64,000 nt of DNA from Campylobacter subantarcticus LMG 24377 (GTDB taxonomy: Bacteria > Campylobacterota > Campylobacteria > Campylobacterales > Campylobacteraceae): assembly GCF_000816305.1 (NCBI RefSeq), contig NZ_CP007773.1, positions 1,426,001 through 1,490,000 of the forward strand. Reading direction: 5' to 3'. The first letter of the stretch is position 1, and each line of letters begins with the position of its first letter. Both the position numbers and the translations under genes were made by a program. The notes beneath the pieces were generated by a model, which saw only the letters and a program-made list of their open reading frames with translations, was not told the origin of the DNA and did not search any database. Shown one piece after another: positions 38,239 to 47,550 of this stretch.

Positions 38239-39715
38239 TGATGCAAATTTCAATATCTTTTTAGAGCAAGCAAAAGCAAAAGCAAAAGCCATTGAATATG
38301 AAGCTGAGCTAACACTTAAAGATGCTAAAAATTCAGTTGCTGAGGCTGAATTTGCAGCAAAGAAAAAATTTGATGAAAAAATTCAAAAACTACAAAAAGA
38401 GCATTCTATTAAACTAGAAGAGCTTAACAAAAAAGAACAAAACCTTCATTATCAAGAAAAACTTCATGAAGAAAACAAAAACAAATTAGCAAAAGAACAA
38501 CAAGCTATAAAAGCTTTACATGAAGAAAATGAAAATTTAAAACAAAGCTACGAAATAAAGTTAAATGATGTTTTAAAAATTCTTGAACATTCAGCTGGTC
38601 TCACACAAGAAGAGGCAAAAAGTATAGTCTTGCAAAAAGTAGAAGAAACCTCAAGAGCTGAAATTGCTCATATTGTCAGAAAATACGAAGAAGAAGCTAG
38701 AAATGAAGCCAAAAGAAAGGCTAATTTTATCTTAGCACAAGCTACTTCAAGATTTGCAGGAGAATTCGCTGCTGAAAGGTTGATCAATGTAGTAAATATC
38801 AAAAATGATGAGTTAAAAGGACGCATTATAGGTAAAGAAGGGAGAAATGTTAAAACCTTAGAAATGGTTTTGGGTGTTGATATTATCATCGATGACACAC
38901 CAGGAGCGATCATTGTAAGTTGTTTTAATCTTTATAGACGCGCCATTGCTACAAAGGTGATTGAACTTTTAGTTGAAGACGGTAGAATACAACCTGCAAA
39001 AATAGAAGAAATTCATGAAAAAGTTTGCAAAGAATTTGAAGATAATATCTTAGAAGAAGGTCAAACTATAGTAATGGATTTAGGACTTAATAATATCCAT
39101 CCTGAAATTGTTAAATTAATAGGAAAATTAAGATATAGAGCAAGTTATGGACAAAATGCTCTAGCACACTCTTTGGAAGTAGCGCATTTAGCTGGAATCA
39201 TAGCAGCTGAGTGTGGTGGCGATGAAAAACTAGCAAGAAGAGCTGGAATTTTACACGATATAGGCAAAGCATTAACCCATGAATTTGAAGGCTCACATGT
39301 GGATTTAGGAGCTGAACTTTGTAAAAGATATAAAGAACACCCTGTGGTTATCAATGCTATTTATGCCCACCATGGACACGAAGAAGCAACTAGTATAGAA
39401 TCAGCTGCAGTTTGCACAGCCGACACATTAAGTGCTGCACGTCCTGGCGCAAGACGTGAAGTGCTTGAAGCATTCTTAAAAAGAGTGAGTGAGCTTGAAG
39501 ATATAGCAAAAAGCAAAGAAGGAGTTAAAAAAGCTTATGCAATTAATGCTGGTAGGGAGATTAGAGTTATTGTTAATGCAAAATTAGTCAATGATGATGA
39601 ATCTGTGCTTTTAGCTAAAGAAATAGCTGAAGAAATTCAAGAAAAAGTTCAATACCCTGGTGAAATAAAAGTCAATGTTATCAGAGAGCTTAGAGCTATT
39701 GATTTTGCAAGGTAA
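38162..39715 (+). CDS. rny: Ribonuclease Y
   Basis: A membrane-anchored endoribonuclease of mRNA turnover. The 517 residues have an N-terminal transmembrane helix (residues 3-22, with a GGGIG core), a long coiled coil to about residue 190, a KH domain (GRIIGKEGRNVKTLEM), and an HD domain (HSLEVAHLAG, LHDIGKALTHE). A GCAAAA hexamer occurs three times near 38270-38288, encoding KAKAKA. The start is inside the previous gene. Confidence 0.97.
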   Translation: MIEILVALIAVFIGGGIGYIVAKKINDANFNIFLEQAKAKAKAIEYEAELTLKDAKNSVAEAEFAAKKKFDEKIQKLQKEHSIKLEELNKKEQNLHYQEKLHEENKNKLAKEQQAIKALHEENENLKQSYEIKLNDVLKILEHSAGLTQEEAKSIVLQKVEETSRAEIAHIVRKYEEEARNEAKRKANFILAQATSRFAGEFAAERLINVVNIKNDELKGRIIGKEGRNVKTLEMVLGVDIIIDDTPGAIIVSCFNLYRRAIATKVIELLVEDGRIQPAKIEEIHEKVCKEFEDNILEEGQTIVMDLGLNNIHPEIVKLIGKLRYRASYGQNALAHSLEVAHLAGIIAAECGGDEKLARRAGILHDIGKALTHEFEGSHVDLGAELCKRYKEHPVVINAIYAHHGHEEATSIESAAVCTADTLSAARPGARREVLEAFLKRVSELEDIAKSKEGVKKAYAINAGREIRVIVNAKLVNDDESVLLAKEIAEEIQEKVQYPGEIKVNVIRELRAIDFAR

Positions 39716-39723
39716 GGTTTTTC

Positions 39724-40287
39724 ATGCAAGAAATGATAGATAATCTAAGCACTTATGGCTATTTGATTTTATTTTTTTATTCTTTTGGTGGTGGTATGGT
39801 TGCTATACTTGCTGCAGGAGTGCTTTGTGCAAGTTCTACTAAGCTTGATTTACATTTGTGTATATTTTTAGCCTTTTTGGCTAATACCATAGGCTCAACT
39901 TTATTATTTATCCTAGGAAAATACTACAAAAAAGACATAATGCCTTATTTTAAAAATCATAGAAGAAAAATTGCTCTTGCTATGATGAAAATCAAAAAAT
40001 ACGGTGATTTGCTTTTAGTGGTGCAGAAATTTATTTACGGAGTAAAAACTATCATTCCTATAGCAGCAGGTCTTTGCAAATTTAGCCTTTTAAGATTTGT
40101 TATTATTAATACCTTAGCTAGTTTGATTTGGGCTGTTGTTTTAGGTTATGCTGGTTTTATTTTTGGGAATACCCTAAAAGAAGCCTTTGAGGTATTTGCC
40201 AACTATCCCTACATAGCTCCTGCTTTTATAATCACTTTAATTTTTATTATATGGTTATATCTATCACGTTTTTCTAAGAAAAAATGA
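39724..40287 (+). CDS. DedA-family membrane protein
   Basis: A 187-residue protein with four or five membrane helices of the DedA/SNARE-associated family, which move undecaprenyl phosphate or other lipids between leaflets. The VQKFIYGVKTIIPIAAGL segment near residue 105 holds the conserved Arg/Lys-containing re-entrant motif in altered form, and FGNTLKEAF follows the last loop. The gene is short but complete. It begins eight bases after rny and overlaps comEC by four. Confidence 0.88.
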   Translation: MQEMIDNLSTYGYLILFFYSFGGGMVAILAAGVLCASSTKLDLHLCIFLAFLANTIGSTLLFILGKYYKKDIMPYFKNHRRKIALAMMKIKKYGDLLLVVQKFIYGVKTIIPIAAGLCKFSLLRFVIINTLASLIWAVVLGYAGFIFGNTLKEAFEVFANYPYIAPAFIITLIFIIWLYLSRFSKKK

Positions 40288-41540
40288 CTTTAAAAATCTC
40301 TATAAAAGAAACTTATAGAGATTTTTTTATTTTATTATTATGCTTTTTTACTATTTTTAGTTTAAATCTTATCTATGAGTATAAAAAATATCAAAATTTT
40401 AAACTTACTAAGCATTTATTGCTAAAAGACAATATCGTTTTATCTTCTTATGAAAAAACTAATAAAAAAGATAAAAAATATCAAGTTTTAAAACTTAAAA
40501 ATTCTGATTTTGTTTTTTACACTACTAGTTTTAAATATCTAAATTTAAACAAAAATGATGTAGTAAATCTTAGAATTATTACTAAAAATATTAGCTTTAA
40601 AGATTATCTTAGTAAAAGTTTTTATGCGCCAAGTTATGACTTTAATAAAACCAAAACACAAAAAGAAAATATCTTAATAAAGTATTTTTTAAATCAACAT
40701 CAAAACGAAAAAATCAAAGAGTTTTATGGGGCTTTATTTTTTGCCAAAAATATATCAAGCGAACTTAGAAATGATGTGAATTTTTACAATATTGCACATT
40801 TAATCGCTATTAGTGGGTATCATTTGGGCTTGTTATTTAGCTTTTGCTTTTTGATTTTTGCTCCTTTGTATGCTTTTTTTCACAAACGATATTTTCCTTA
40901 TAGAAGTTTAAAACTTGATGTTAGTATTTTTGCTTTTTTGCTTTTGCTTTTATATATATTTTTAATAGACTTTAGCCCTTCTTACACAAGAGCTTTACTA
41001 ATGAGTCTTTTCGCTTTTTATTTATTTAGTAAAAATATCAAAATTTTAAGTTTTAAATTTTTATTTTTAAGTATAGTATTTTGTATTGGCATTTTTCCAA
41101 AACTTCTTTTTAGTGTTGGATTTTTATTTTCTATTTTGGGAGTTTTTTATATTTATTTATATCTTCATCACTTCAAAGATCAATTTTCAAATTTCACTCA
41201 CATTTTTTTACTAAATATTTGGACCTTTTTAGCAATGATTACTCCTGTATTATACTTTTTTCCTCTACTTAGCTTTCAGCAATTTTTAGCCATACCTTTA
41301 AGTTTAGCCTTTATAATATTTTATCCTTTGGTTTTAATCTTGCATATTTTTTCTTATGGAAATTTATTAGATTTATACTTAATGCATTTTTTTGAGTTTA
41401 AAATGCATGCGATTAATCTATCAATACCTTTTGTGTTTTATTTTATTTATTTAATTTTATCTTTAATCGCTATATTTAATAAATATTTAGCTCTTTTTAT
41501 AGTTTCTCTTGGGTTTATTCCCTTTGTTTTCTTGATTTAA
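40284..41540 (+). CDS. ComEC/Rec2-like DNA-uptake channel (short form)
   Basis: The inner-membrane channel for transforming DNA. The 418 residues have a small N-terminal soluble part and then the competence domain with IAHLIAISGYHLGLLFS and DFSPSYTRALLMSLFAF, which are characteristic. The C-terminal metallo-beta-lactamase domain of longer ComEC proteins is absent, which is normal for Campylobacter. The last 54 bases overlap the convergent YihY gene. Confidence 0.9.
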   Translation: MTLKISIKETYRDFFILLLCFFTIFSLNLIYEYKKYQNFKLTKHLLLKDNIVLSSYEKTNKKDKKYQVLKLKNSDFVFYTTSFKYLNLNKNDVVNLRIITKNISFKDYLSKSFYAPSYDFNKTKTQKENILIKYFLNQHQNEKIKEFYGALFFAKNISSELRNDVNFYNIAHLIAISGYHLGLLFSFCFLIFAPLYAFFHKRYFPYRSLKLDVSIFAFLLLLLYIFLIDFSPSYTRALLMSLFAFYLFSKNIKILSFKFLFLSIVFCIGIFPKLLFSVGFLFSILGVFYIYLYLHHFKDQFSNFTHIFLLNIWTFLAMITPVLYFFPLLSFQQFLAIPLSLAFIIFYPLVLILHIFSYGNLLDLYLMHFFEFKMHAINLSIPFVFYFIYLILSLIAIFNKYLALFIVSLGFIPFVFLI

Positions 41541-42302
41541 AAACAAATATGTTTTTAAGCCTAAAAGATAAATAATCCAAGAAATATAAATCCACAAAAA
41601 GAAAAATAAAATCACCGAGAAAGAACCATACACATTTAAATAAGTCTTATTATACACCGCATAATAAACAAACACCATTTTAGAAATATACCAAATCACA
41701 GAAGCACCAAAAGAGCTAACAAGCAAAGCTTTTAAATCCCCTTTCTTGCTAACCGAACTTGAATAAGATACAAAAAATAAAGCCCAGATAATCACATAAG
41801 GCAATACCTCAAAAAAATTCAAAGCAATATTAAATTCATCTAAAGTTTGTTGTATAAAACCTGAGATATAAAAACTCACTCCAAGCCCAAGTGGAGTTAA
41901 AGTTGCCAAAGTCCAATAAGAACTAATACTATGCCAAAGACTTTTTGAATCTTCCTCTAAAAGCTTATTAATCACATAATCATAACCTGAAAAAAACGCC
42001 AACGATGTCAATGCCATAGCCAAAAGCCCGATCAGCCCTAAGTTGACACTGTTTTTTAAAAAAGTGTTGATGTATTGTGTAATCAAATCTTGCTGTGTTG
42101 GAATCAAAAAAGTGAAAATTAAATTTTTAATTTTTTCTTGATAAATTTCAAAACTCGGAATTTGCGTAAAAACCCAAAAGCATAAAAATAAAAGTGGTAT
42201 TAACGACAAAATCGTATAAAAACTTAAAGCTGCTGCATAATTTAAAATTTCTTTATCTCTTAAAGCTAAAAGAATTTTAAATAAGTTTTTAAAATTCATC
42301 AA
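41487..42302 (-). CDS. YihY/virulence-factor BrkB family membrane protein
   Basis: A 271-residue, six-helix membrane protein, once misnamed ribonuclease BN. The start has YAAALSFYTILSLIPLLFL, the family signature, and the C-terminal SVILFFFLWIYISWIIYLLG closes it. Its function is not known; some relatives affect envelope or serum resistance. It overlaps comEC tail-to-tail and glcD by four bases upstream. Confidence 0.9.
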   Translation of the reverse strand: MMNFKNLFKILLALRDKEILNYAAALSFYTILSLIPLLFLCFWVFTQIPSFEIYQEKIKNLIFTFLIPTQQDLITQYINTFLKNSVNLGLIGLLAMALTSLAFFSGYDYVINKLLEEDSKSLWHSISSYWTLATLTPLGLGVSFYISGFIQQTLDEFNIALNFFEVLPYVIIWALFFVSYSSSVSKKGDLKALLVSSFGASVIWYISKMVFVYYAVYNKTYLNVYGSFSVILFFFLWIYISWIIYLLGLKTYLFLNQENKGNKPKRNYKKS

Positions 42303-43681
42303 AGTCCCATTTTAAAAGGGTTGAGTATATTATTTGGATCAAATGCTTTTTTGATATTTCTCATTAGCTCCATTTCAGCTTCATTAAAAGCTAGCTTCAT
42401 AAAAGGAGCTTTTGAAATTCCTATGCCATGCTCTCCACTTAAAGTCCCACCCAAAGAAACCGTAAGCTTAAAAACTTCCTCCACAGCTTCATAGCCTTTT
42501 TTAACTAATTCAGGATTGTTTTTATCACTTACCATAACATTTGTATGCACATTTCCATCACCAGTATGCCCAAAACAAGGAATTTTAAAACCATATTTTT
42601 TAGAAATTTCGCTTATGCCTTTTAAAAGCTCTGGTAGCTTTGAACGCGGCACTGTAATATCTTCATTAAGTTTTAAATTGCCATACATTGCTATACTTTG
42701 AGAACAGTTTCTTCTAGCAAACCAAATATCAGCTGCTTCTTGCTCATTTTTTGCTATTTTAAATTCTCTTACACCTGATTCATAAAAACTTTCTTGTAGG
42801 ATTTTAAGATCTGCTTCTATGGCTTCTTCCACATTACCATCTACATCAGCAATCAAAATCGCACCCGCATCCATTGGCAAGCCTTTTTGAAATTTTTGCT
42901 CTAATGCTTGTATGCTAAGTTGATCTAAAAATTCCATAGAAACAGGCGTAACACCTTTAGCTAAGGTTTTATAAACCGCATTCATAGCTTCATCAATGCT
43001 ATTAAAAATTCCCATTGCGGTTTTTTTAAATTTTGGCAAAGCGACTAACTTTAAAGTAATCTCACTAAGTACAGCCAAAGAACCTTCACTTGCGATTAAA
43101 ATTCCAGCAAGATTATATCCTGCCACATCTTTTATGGTTTTTTTACCCGCTCTAATAATTTCCCCATTAGGTAAAACCGCCCTTAAAGCCATCACATAAT
43201 CTTTGGTGATACCATACTTAGCAGCCCTCATACCACCTGCATTTTCACTTACATTTCCCCCTAAAGAAGAATATTCCATGCTCGCAGGATCAGGTGGATA
43301 AAATAAACCATACTCTTTTATCTTTTCTTGCAAAACCATATTAATCACACCAGGTTGCACTACTGCGACTAAATTTTCAAGATCAATTTCTAAAATTTTA
43401 TTCATATGCTTTTCAAAACTTAGCACTACTCCGCCATTAATAGCCAAACTTCCACCCGTAAAACCACTACCCGAGCCTCTAGGGATCACTATGATTTTAT
43501 TTTTATTGCAATATTTTAAAATTTGACTAATATCATTTTCGTCTCTTGGAAAAAGTACCCCATCGGGCAAATAATGCTTTTTGGTAGCATCATAACTATA
43601 CGCTCTTTTATGAATAGGATCAAAGTGTGCGTTTTCAACCCCTAAAAGATTTTGAAAAAATTTTTGGTGAATTTCTTGCAT
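42299..43681 (-). CDS. glcD: FAD-linked glycolate/D-lactate oxidase subunit (GlcD-like)
   Basis: A 460-residue flavoprotein of the VAO family. The FAD-binding domain is marked by IVIPRGSGSGFTGGSLAI and SSLGGNVSENAGGMRAAKYG, and the C-terminal domain by CFGHTGDGNVHTN and SGEHGIGISK, which hold metal/substrate residues. It oxidises a 2-hydroxy acid such as glycolate or D-lactate and feeds electrons to quinone. Substrate choice cannot be read here. It is coupled to YihY (overlap four) and to the PgbA-like gene. Confidence 0.92.
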   Translation of the reverse strand: MQEIHQKFFQNLLGVENAHFDPIHKRAYSYDATKKHYLPDGVLFPRDENDISQILKYCNKNKIIVIPRGSGSGFTGGSLAINGGVVLSFEKHMNKILEIDLENLVAVVQPGVINMVLQEKIKEYGLFYPPDPASMEYSSLGGNVSENAGGMRAAKYGITKDYVMALRAVLPNGEIIRAGKKTIKDVAGYNLAGILIASEGSLAVLSEITLKLVALPKFKKTAMGIFNSIDEAMNAVYKTLAKGVTPVSMEFLDQLSIQALEQKFQKGLPMDAGAILIADVDGNVEEAIEADLKILQESFYESGVREFKIAKNEQEAADIWFARRNCSQSIAMYGNLKLNEDITVPRSKLPELLKGISEISKKYGFKIPCFGHTGDGNVHTNVMVSDKNNPELVKKGYEAVEEVFKLTVSLGGTLSGEHGIGISKAPFMKLAFNEAEMELMRNIKKAFDPNNILNPFKMGL

Positions 43682-44400
43682 TATTTTTCTCTAGTTAAGC
43701 TAATTAATTTTTCATAATATACATAATAATTTCCAATTGCCTCATCGTTTAAACTAAAAATATCACTTTTATAGCCTGTGATTCTTGAGTAAAATGGTAT
43801 CTGTAAACTTTTTGCTGATGGAATGCTAATTTCTTCAATCTTGCCAAAATCTTGACAATCGATCACTTCAGCTCTTTTTTCCAAAGCCACTACCAAAAGT
43901 CCTACTGCATTTTTAGAACAAAAAGATCTAAAATCTGATCTTCTTGGTGTTTGACGGTATTCTTGTATCATATGCGCACCAAATAAATCAGGGTGTAAAA
44001 AATAAATTCCATTTAATTTTTGTGCTATAAAATCATACACACTTTTATCAGGAGCTATAATCAAAGCTCTATCGTATAAATAATTTAAAACTATTTTATC
44101 GCCTACTTGCGGCAATACACTTGGTAAGGGCATAGCATCTTGAGCTAGCATATCAAAAACTTTAAACTGTAATTTAACTAAGCCATTTTCACGCCCAATC
44201 ACACCCACTCTTGCAATGATAGATTTTTGCGTATCAATCTCATGCACCACAATACCGCTTGAATATAATAAAATTCTAGGATCATCTTTTATATAGCCGT
44301 AAATATCATCAACTTTTTCAAGTTTTGTTTGTATCAAATCAAAATTTTTAGCTTGCAAAAATGCTAAAAAACAACAAAGCAATAAAATAATTCTTGACAA
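43681..44400 (-). CDS. Exported protein with PgbA-like N-terminal domain
   Basis: A 239-residue protein with a signal peptide (MSRIILLLCCFLAFLQA). The segments GIVVHEIDTQKSIIARVGVI, LPQVGDKIVLNYLYDRALII and YFLHPDLFGAHM resemble the N-terminal domain of Helicobacter PgbA, a surface protein reported to bind plasminogen. The lysine-rich C-terminal tail of PgbA is missing, so plasminogen binding should not be assumed. It is the first gene of the leftward glcD-yihY operon. Confidence 0.75.
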   Translation of the reverse strand: MSRIILLLCCFLAFLQAKNFDLIQTKLEKVDDIYGYIKDDPRILLYSSGIVVHEIDTQKSIIARVGVIGRENGLVKLQFKVFDMLAQDAMPLPSVLPQVGDKIVLNYLYDRALIIAPDKSVYDFIAQKLNGIYFLHPDLFGAHMIQEYRQTPRRSDFRSFCSKNAVGLLVVALEKRAEVIDCQDFGKIEEISIPSAKSLQIPFYSRITGYKSDIFSLNDEAIGNYYVYYEKLISLTREK

Positions 44401-44517
44401 TTTATACTCCTTAAAAATGTCTAAAAATTAAATTATATTGTTTTTTCCTTACAAAATTGTAAGAAAAATTAAGTAAAATACAAATTTATGTTTAAATTTT
44501 AGAAGGCTTAAAATATC

Positions 44518-45675
44518 ATGAAAAAAATTTTCATAACTTTACTTATTTCAATGAAGCTTTTTGCTATTTCAAGCATTGAAGAACTTTCTTGGGAAAATGG
44601 CAAAACTTTACTTGACTTTTTACAAGATCATACTATACCACTCAATTTATATTATAATCTTGATGCTGAAGACAAAGAGCTAAGCGCAGAAATTGCAAGT
44701 GGTATTAAATACCAAATGCTAAAAGATGAACAAGGCGAGCTTGAGCAAGTTTTAATCCCTATTAGTGATGATTTACAAATTCACATTTATAAAAATACGG
44801 ATAATAAATTCGTATTAAGTTTCACGCCCATTTCTTACACTAAAGAAAAAAGAATCATTCGCGTAGCTATTAACAACTCAGCTTATCAGGATGTTTATGA
44901 TGAAAGCGGTAGCGTAACCTTAGCAAGAGCCATGGTAAGAGCTTTTAAAAATACCGTTAATTTTAAGAATGTTAGAAAAGGCGATAGTGTTGTTTTGATT
45001 TATGAGCAAAAAAGAAGACTAGGAAGACTTTTTGGTGATATCAACATCCACGCAGCTTTAGCTAACATCAGAGGCAAAGAGTATTCTGTATTTTTATATA
45101 AAGATTCCTATTATAATGCCCAAGGAAAAGAACTTGAAAATTTCTTTTTAACTAAACCTGTTAAATATACAAGAATTTCAGATCGCTTCACTAGAGCAAG
45201 ATATCACCCTATACTAAAACGCTATAGAGCACACTTAGGCATTGACTATGCTGCTCCAACAGGCACTCCGGTTAAAAGCGCGGGAGATGGGGTTGTAAGT
45301 TTTGTTGGAACCAAAGGTGGTTATGGTAAGGTTGTACAGGTAAAACATATATCAGGCTATATGACCCTATATGCTCATCTTAGCCGTTTTGCAAAAATCA
45401 AGCGTGGTCAAAAAGTTAAACAAGGCCAAATAATTGCTTATGTAGGCTCTACTGGTATGAGTACTGGCCCACATTTGCATTTTGGACTTTATCTCAATAA
45501 TAAAGCAATCAATCCTGAAACCATAGTTAAAATTCCAAAATCAAGCCTAAGTGGAAAAAACAAAGAAGAATTTTTAAAAATGGTAAAAGAATATGAAAAC
45601 CGTTTGCAAAGTGTAGATGAAAACTATCAAAATCCACCAAAAGAACAAAATATAGAAAATTCTATGGAGCTTTGA
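44518..45675 (+). CDS. M23-family (LytM) cell-wall endopeptidase
   Basis: A 385-residue secreted peptidoglycan hydrolase. A signal peptide covers residues 1-17. The zinc site is intact: HLGIDYAAPTGTPV (His and Asp) and the HLHFG of STGPHLHFGLY. The N-terminal half has the OapA-like inhibitory or LysM-like region found in Campylobacter and Helicobacter cell-shape proteins, so a role in shape or separation is likely. It is followed one base later by mgtE. Confidence 0.92.
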   Translation: MKKIFITLLISMKLFAISSIEELSWENGKTLLDFLQDHTIPLNLYYNLDAEDKELSAEIASGIKYQMLKDEQGELEQVLIPISDDLQIHIYKNTDNKFVLSFTPISYTKEKRIIRVAINNSAYQDVYDESGSVTLARAMVRAFKNTVNFKNVRKGDSVVLIYEQKRRLGRLFGDINIHAALANIRGKEYSVFLYKDSYYNAQGKELENFFLTKPVKYTRISDRFTRARYHPILKRYRAHLGIDYAAPTGTPVKSAGDGVVSFVGTKGGYGKVVQVKHISGYMTLYAHLSRFAKIKRGQKVKQGQIIAYVGSTGMSTGPHLHFGLYLNNKAINPETIVKIPKSSLSGKNKEEFLKMVKEYENRLQSVDENYQNPPKEQNIENSMEL

Positions 45676-45676
45676 G

Positions 45677-47020
45677 ATGATAAATGATTTTTTAGAAGCG
45701 CAAGAACTTTTAAAAAATATTTCTAAAGATCAAAGTACCCATAAAACCAATGAAGCTCTAAAGACTATCAAAAGATATGATGAAGAACTTTATCTTCAAA
45801 CCCTTAAATCTTTTGACACCCAAACACTTGCAAATGTAGCTACTATAACGCCTGAACATATATTAGAGGATATTTTAGAACACTTAAGCATTATAAAGAT
45901 TGCTAAGGCAGTTGAAGAACTTGAAAGTGATGATGCGACTGACTTAATTAAGCGTTTTGAAGAGCTAAATCCACAAAAAACTTTAGCTATTTTAAACCGC
46001 TTAAGCTCTGAAAATAAGGAAGAAATTCTACGTCTTAAAAATTACGATGAAAATACCGCAGGTGCTTATATGCAAACAGAAATTTTTACCGCTTCTATTG
46101 ATGAAAGTATAGAAAAAGCGATAAAAAGATATAGAATTTTAAAGCACTCAGGCCGGGTAGATCAAATTTTTCAAGTTTACATCATAGATGGCTATGGAAA
46201 ACTTTGCAATGCAATCAACTTAAGCGATCTTTTACTTTGGGATTTTAAACTAAGTTTTGCAGATATCATTAAAAATAATGACGAAAAGTACAAAAGCTAC
46301 AGTATTAAAGATCATGAAGATATACAAAAAGCTATTGATTTGGTAGAAGATTATGATTTGAGTGTTTTAGCGGTTGTAAATGATAATGGAGTGCTTTTAG
46401 GTAGAATTACCTATGATGATATCCATGATTTGATCCAAGAAAATGCAACAGAACAAATTTACAATCTAGCTGGAGTTGATGAAGATGCTGAAGAAGAAAG
46501 CGCTTTTAAAGCAGCCAAAGCAAGAGCATTTTGGCTAATGATTAATCTTACTACCTCATTAATCTCAGCTAATATTATTAGTCTTTTTTCAGGTGAAATA
46601 GAACAGCTTGTAGCCCTAGCAGTACTTATGCCTATCGTAGCTTCTATGGGAGGTAACACAGGCTCGCAAGCTTTAGCAGTAACCGTTAGAAAACTCTCAC
46701 TCAATGAAGTAGAATTTAAAGACGCTAAAAAAGTCATCTTAAGAGAAAGCGGAATTTCTCTGCTAAATGGTTTAGTATTTGCAAGTATTATGAGTATCAT
46801 AGCTTTTGTATGGTTTAAAACTGCTCTTTTAGGACTTGTGATAGCTTTATCTATGTTAATTAATCTTGCTTTAGCTGGTTTTGTAGGATCTTTTGTACCA
46901 TTAACATTGAAAAAATTTAAAATCGATCCTGCAGTAGGTTCAAGTGTAGTGATCACAGCTATCACAGATGGATTAGGATTTTTTAGCTTTTTGCTTTTGG
47001 CAAAAATGATTTTATTATAA
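45677..47020 (+). CDS. mgtE: Magnesium transporter MgtE
   Basis: A Mg2+-gated channel. The 447 residues contain an N-terminal superhelical domain (to about 120), a pair of CBS domains, and five membrane helices with PIVASMGGNTGSQALAVTVR, the pore signature, and a final ITDGLGFFSFLLLAK. The cytosolic domains close the pore when Mg2+ is high. It is co-transcribed with the M23 peptidase, whose stop ends one base upstream. Confidence 0.95.
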   Translation: MINDFLEAQELLKNISKDQSTHKTNEALKTIKRYDEELYLQTLKSFDTQTLANVATITPEHILEDILEHLSIIKIAKAVEELESDDATDLIKRFEELNPQKTLAILNRLSSENKEEILRLKNYDENTAGAYMQTEIFTASIDESIEKAIKRYRILKHSGRVDQIFQVYIIDGYGKLCNAINLSDLLLWDFKLSFADIIKNNDEKYKSYSIKDHEDIQKAIDLVEDYDLSVLAVVNDNGVLLGRITYDDIHDLIQENATEQIYNLAGVDEDAEEESAFKAAKARAFWLMINLTTSLISANIISLFSGEIEQLVALAVLMPIVASMGGNTGSQALAVTVRKLSLNEVEFKDAKKVILRESGISLLNGLVFASIMSIIAFVWFKTALLGLVIALSMLINLALAGFVGSFVPLTLKKFKIDPAVGSSVVITAITDGLGFFSFLLLAKMILL

Positions 47021-47034
47021 AAAAAAGGGGAATT

Positions 47035-47550
47035 ATGTCAAGTATTAAATACAAAGATCAAAACATAGAACTTGCAGGAGTTGAACTAGAAGTTGGCGAT
47101 AATGCTCCAAGAGTAACTCTAAGAACCAAAAACCTAGCTCCAGTAGAAATAGCACCACCTGGTAAAACTCAAATTTTATTAACCTTTCCTAGCTTAGACA
47201 CTCAAGTATGCTCTAAACAAGCAAAAGAAACCAACAAAAGATTAACTTCTATGAAAAATATTGAAGTTATTATTATTAGTATGGATCTACCTTTTGCTAT
47301 GGATCGTTTTTGTGCTACTGAAGGGATTGATAACATTACAACCGCAAGTGATTTTGCCTTTAAAGATTTTGGTACTAATTATGGAGTGTTAATAAATAAT
47401 AGTATATTTGCAGGATTAGCAAGAGCAGCTTTTGTAGTCAAAGATAGAAAAATAGTATATAAACAACTCGTAGAAGAATTAATGGGGAAAATCGATTTTA
47501 AAGATTTAGAACTTTTTATGCATAGAAATTATGGTTATCCTTTGAATTAA
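47035..47550 (+). CDS. tpx: Thiol peroxidase
   Basis: An atypical 2-Cys peroxiredoxin that removes peroxides. The 171 residues have the peroxidatic Cys in FPSLDTQVCSKQ; the resolving Cys is in MDRFCATEG. The ribosome site AAAGGGGAATT is good. It lies 14 bases after mgtE and overlaps the convergent dnaB by four. Confidence 0.95.
   Translation: MSSIKYKDQNIELAGVELEVGDNAPRVTLRTKNLAPVEIAPPGKTQILLTFPSLDTQVCSKQAKETNKRLTSMKNIEVIIISMDLPFAMDRFCATEGIDNITTASDFAFKDFGTNYGVLINNSIFAGLARAAFVVKDRKIVYKQLVEELMGKIDFKDLELFMHRNYGYPLN

Noticed and set aside
38270-38288. Triple GCAAAA hexamer in rny as a phase-variation repeat
   Set aside because: Six-base units change only two residues and keep the frame, and three copies is too few to be unstable.
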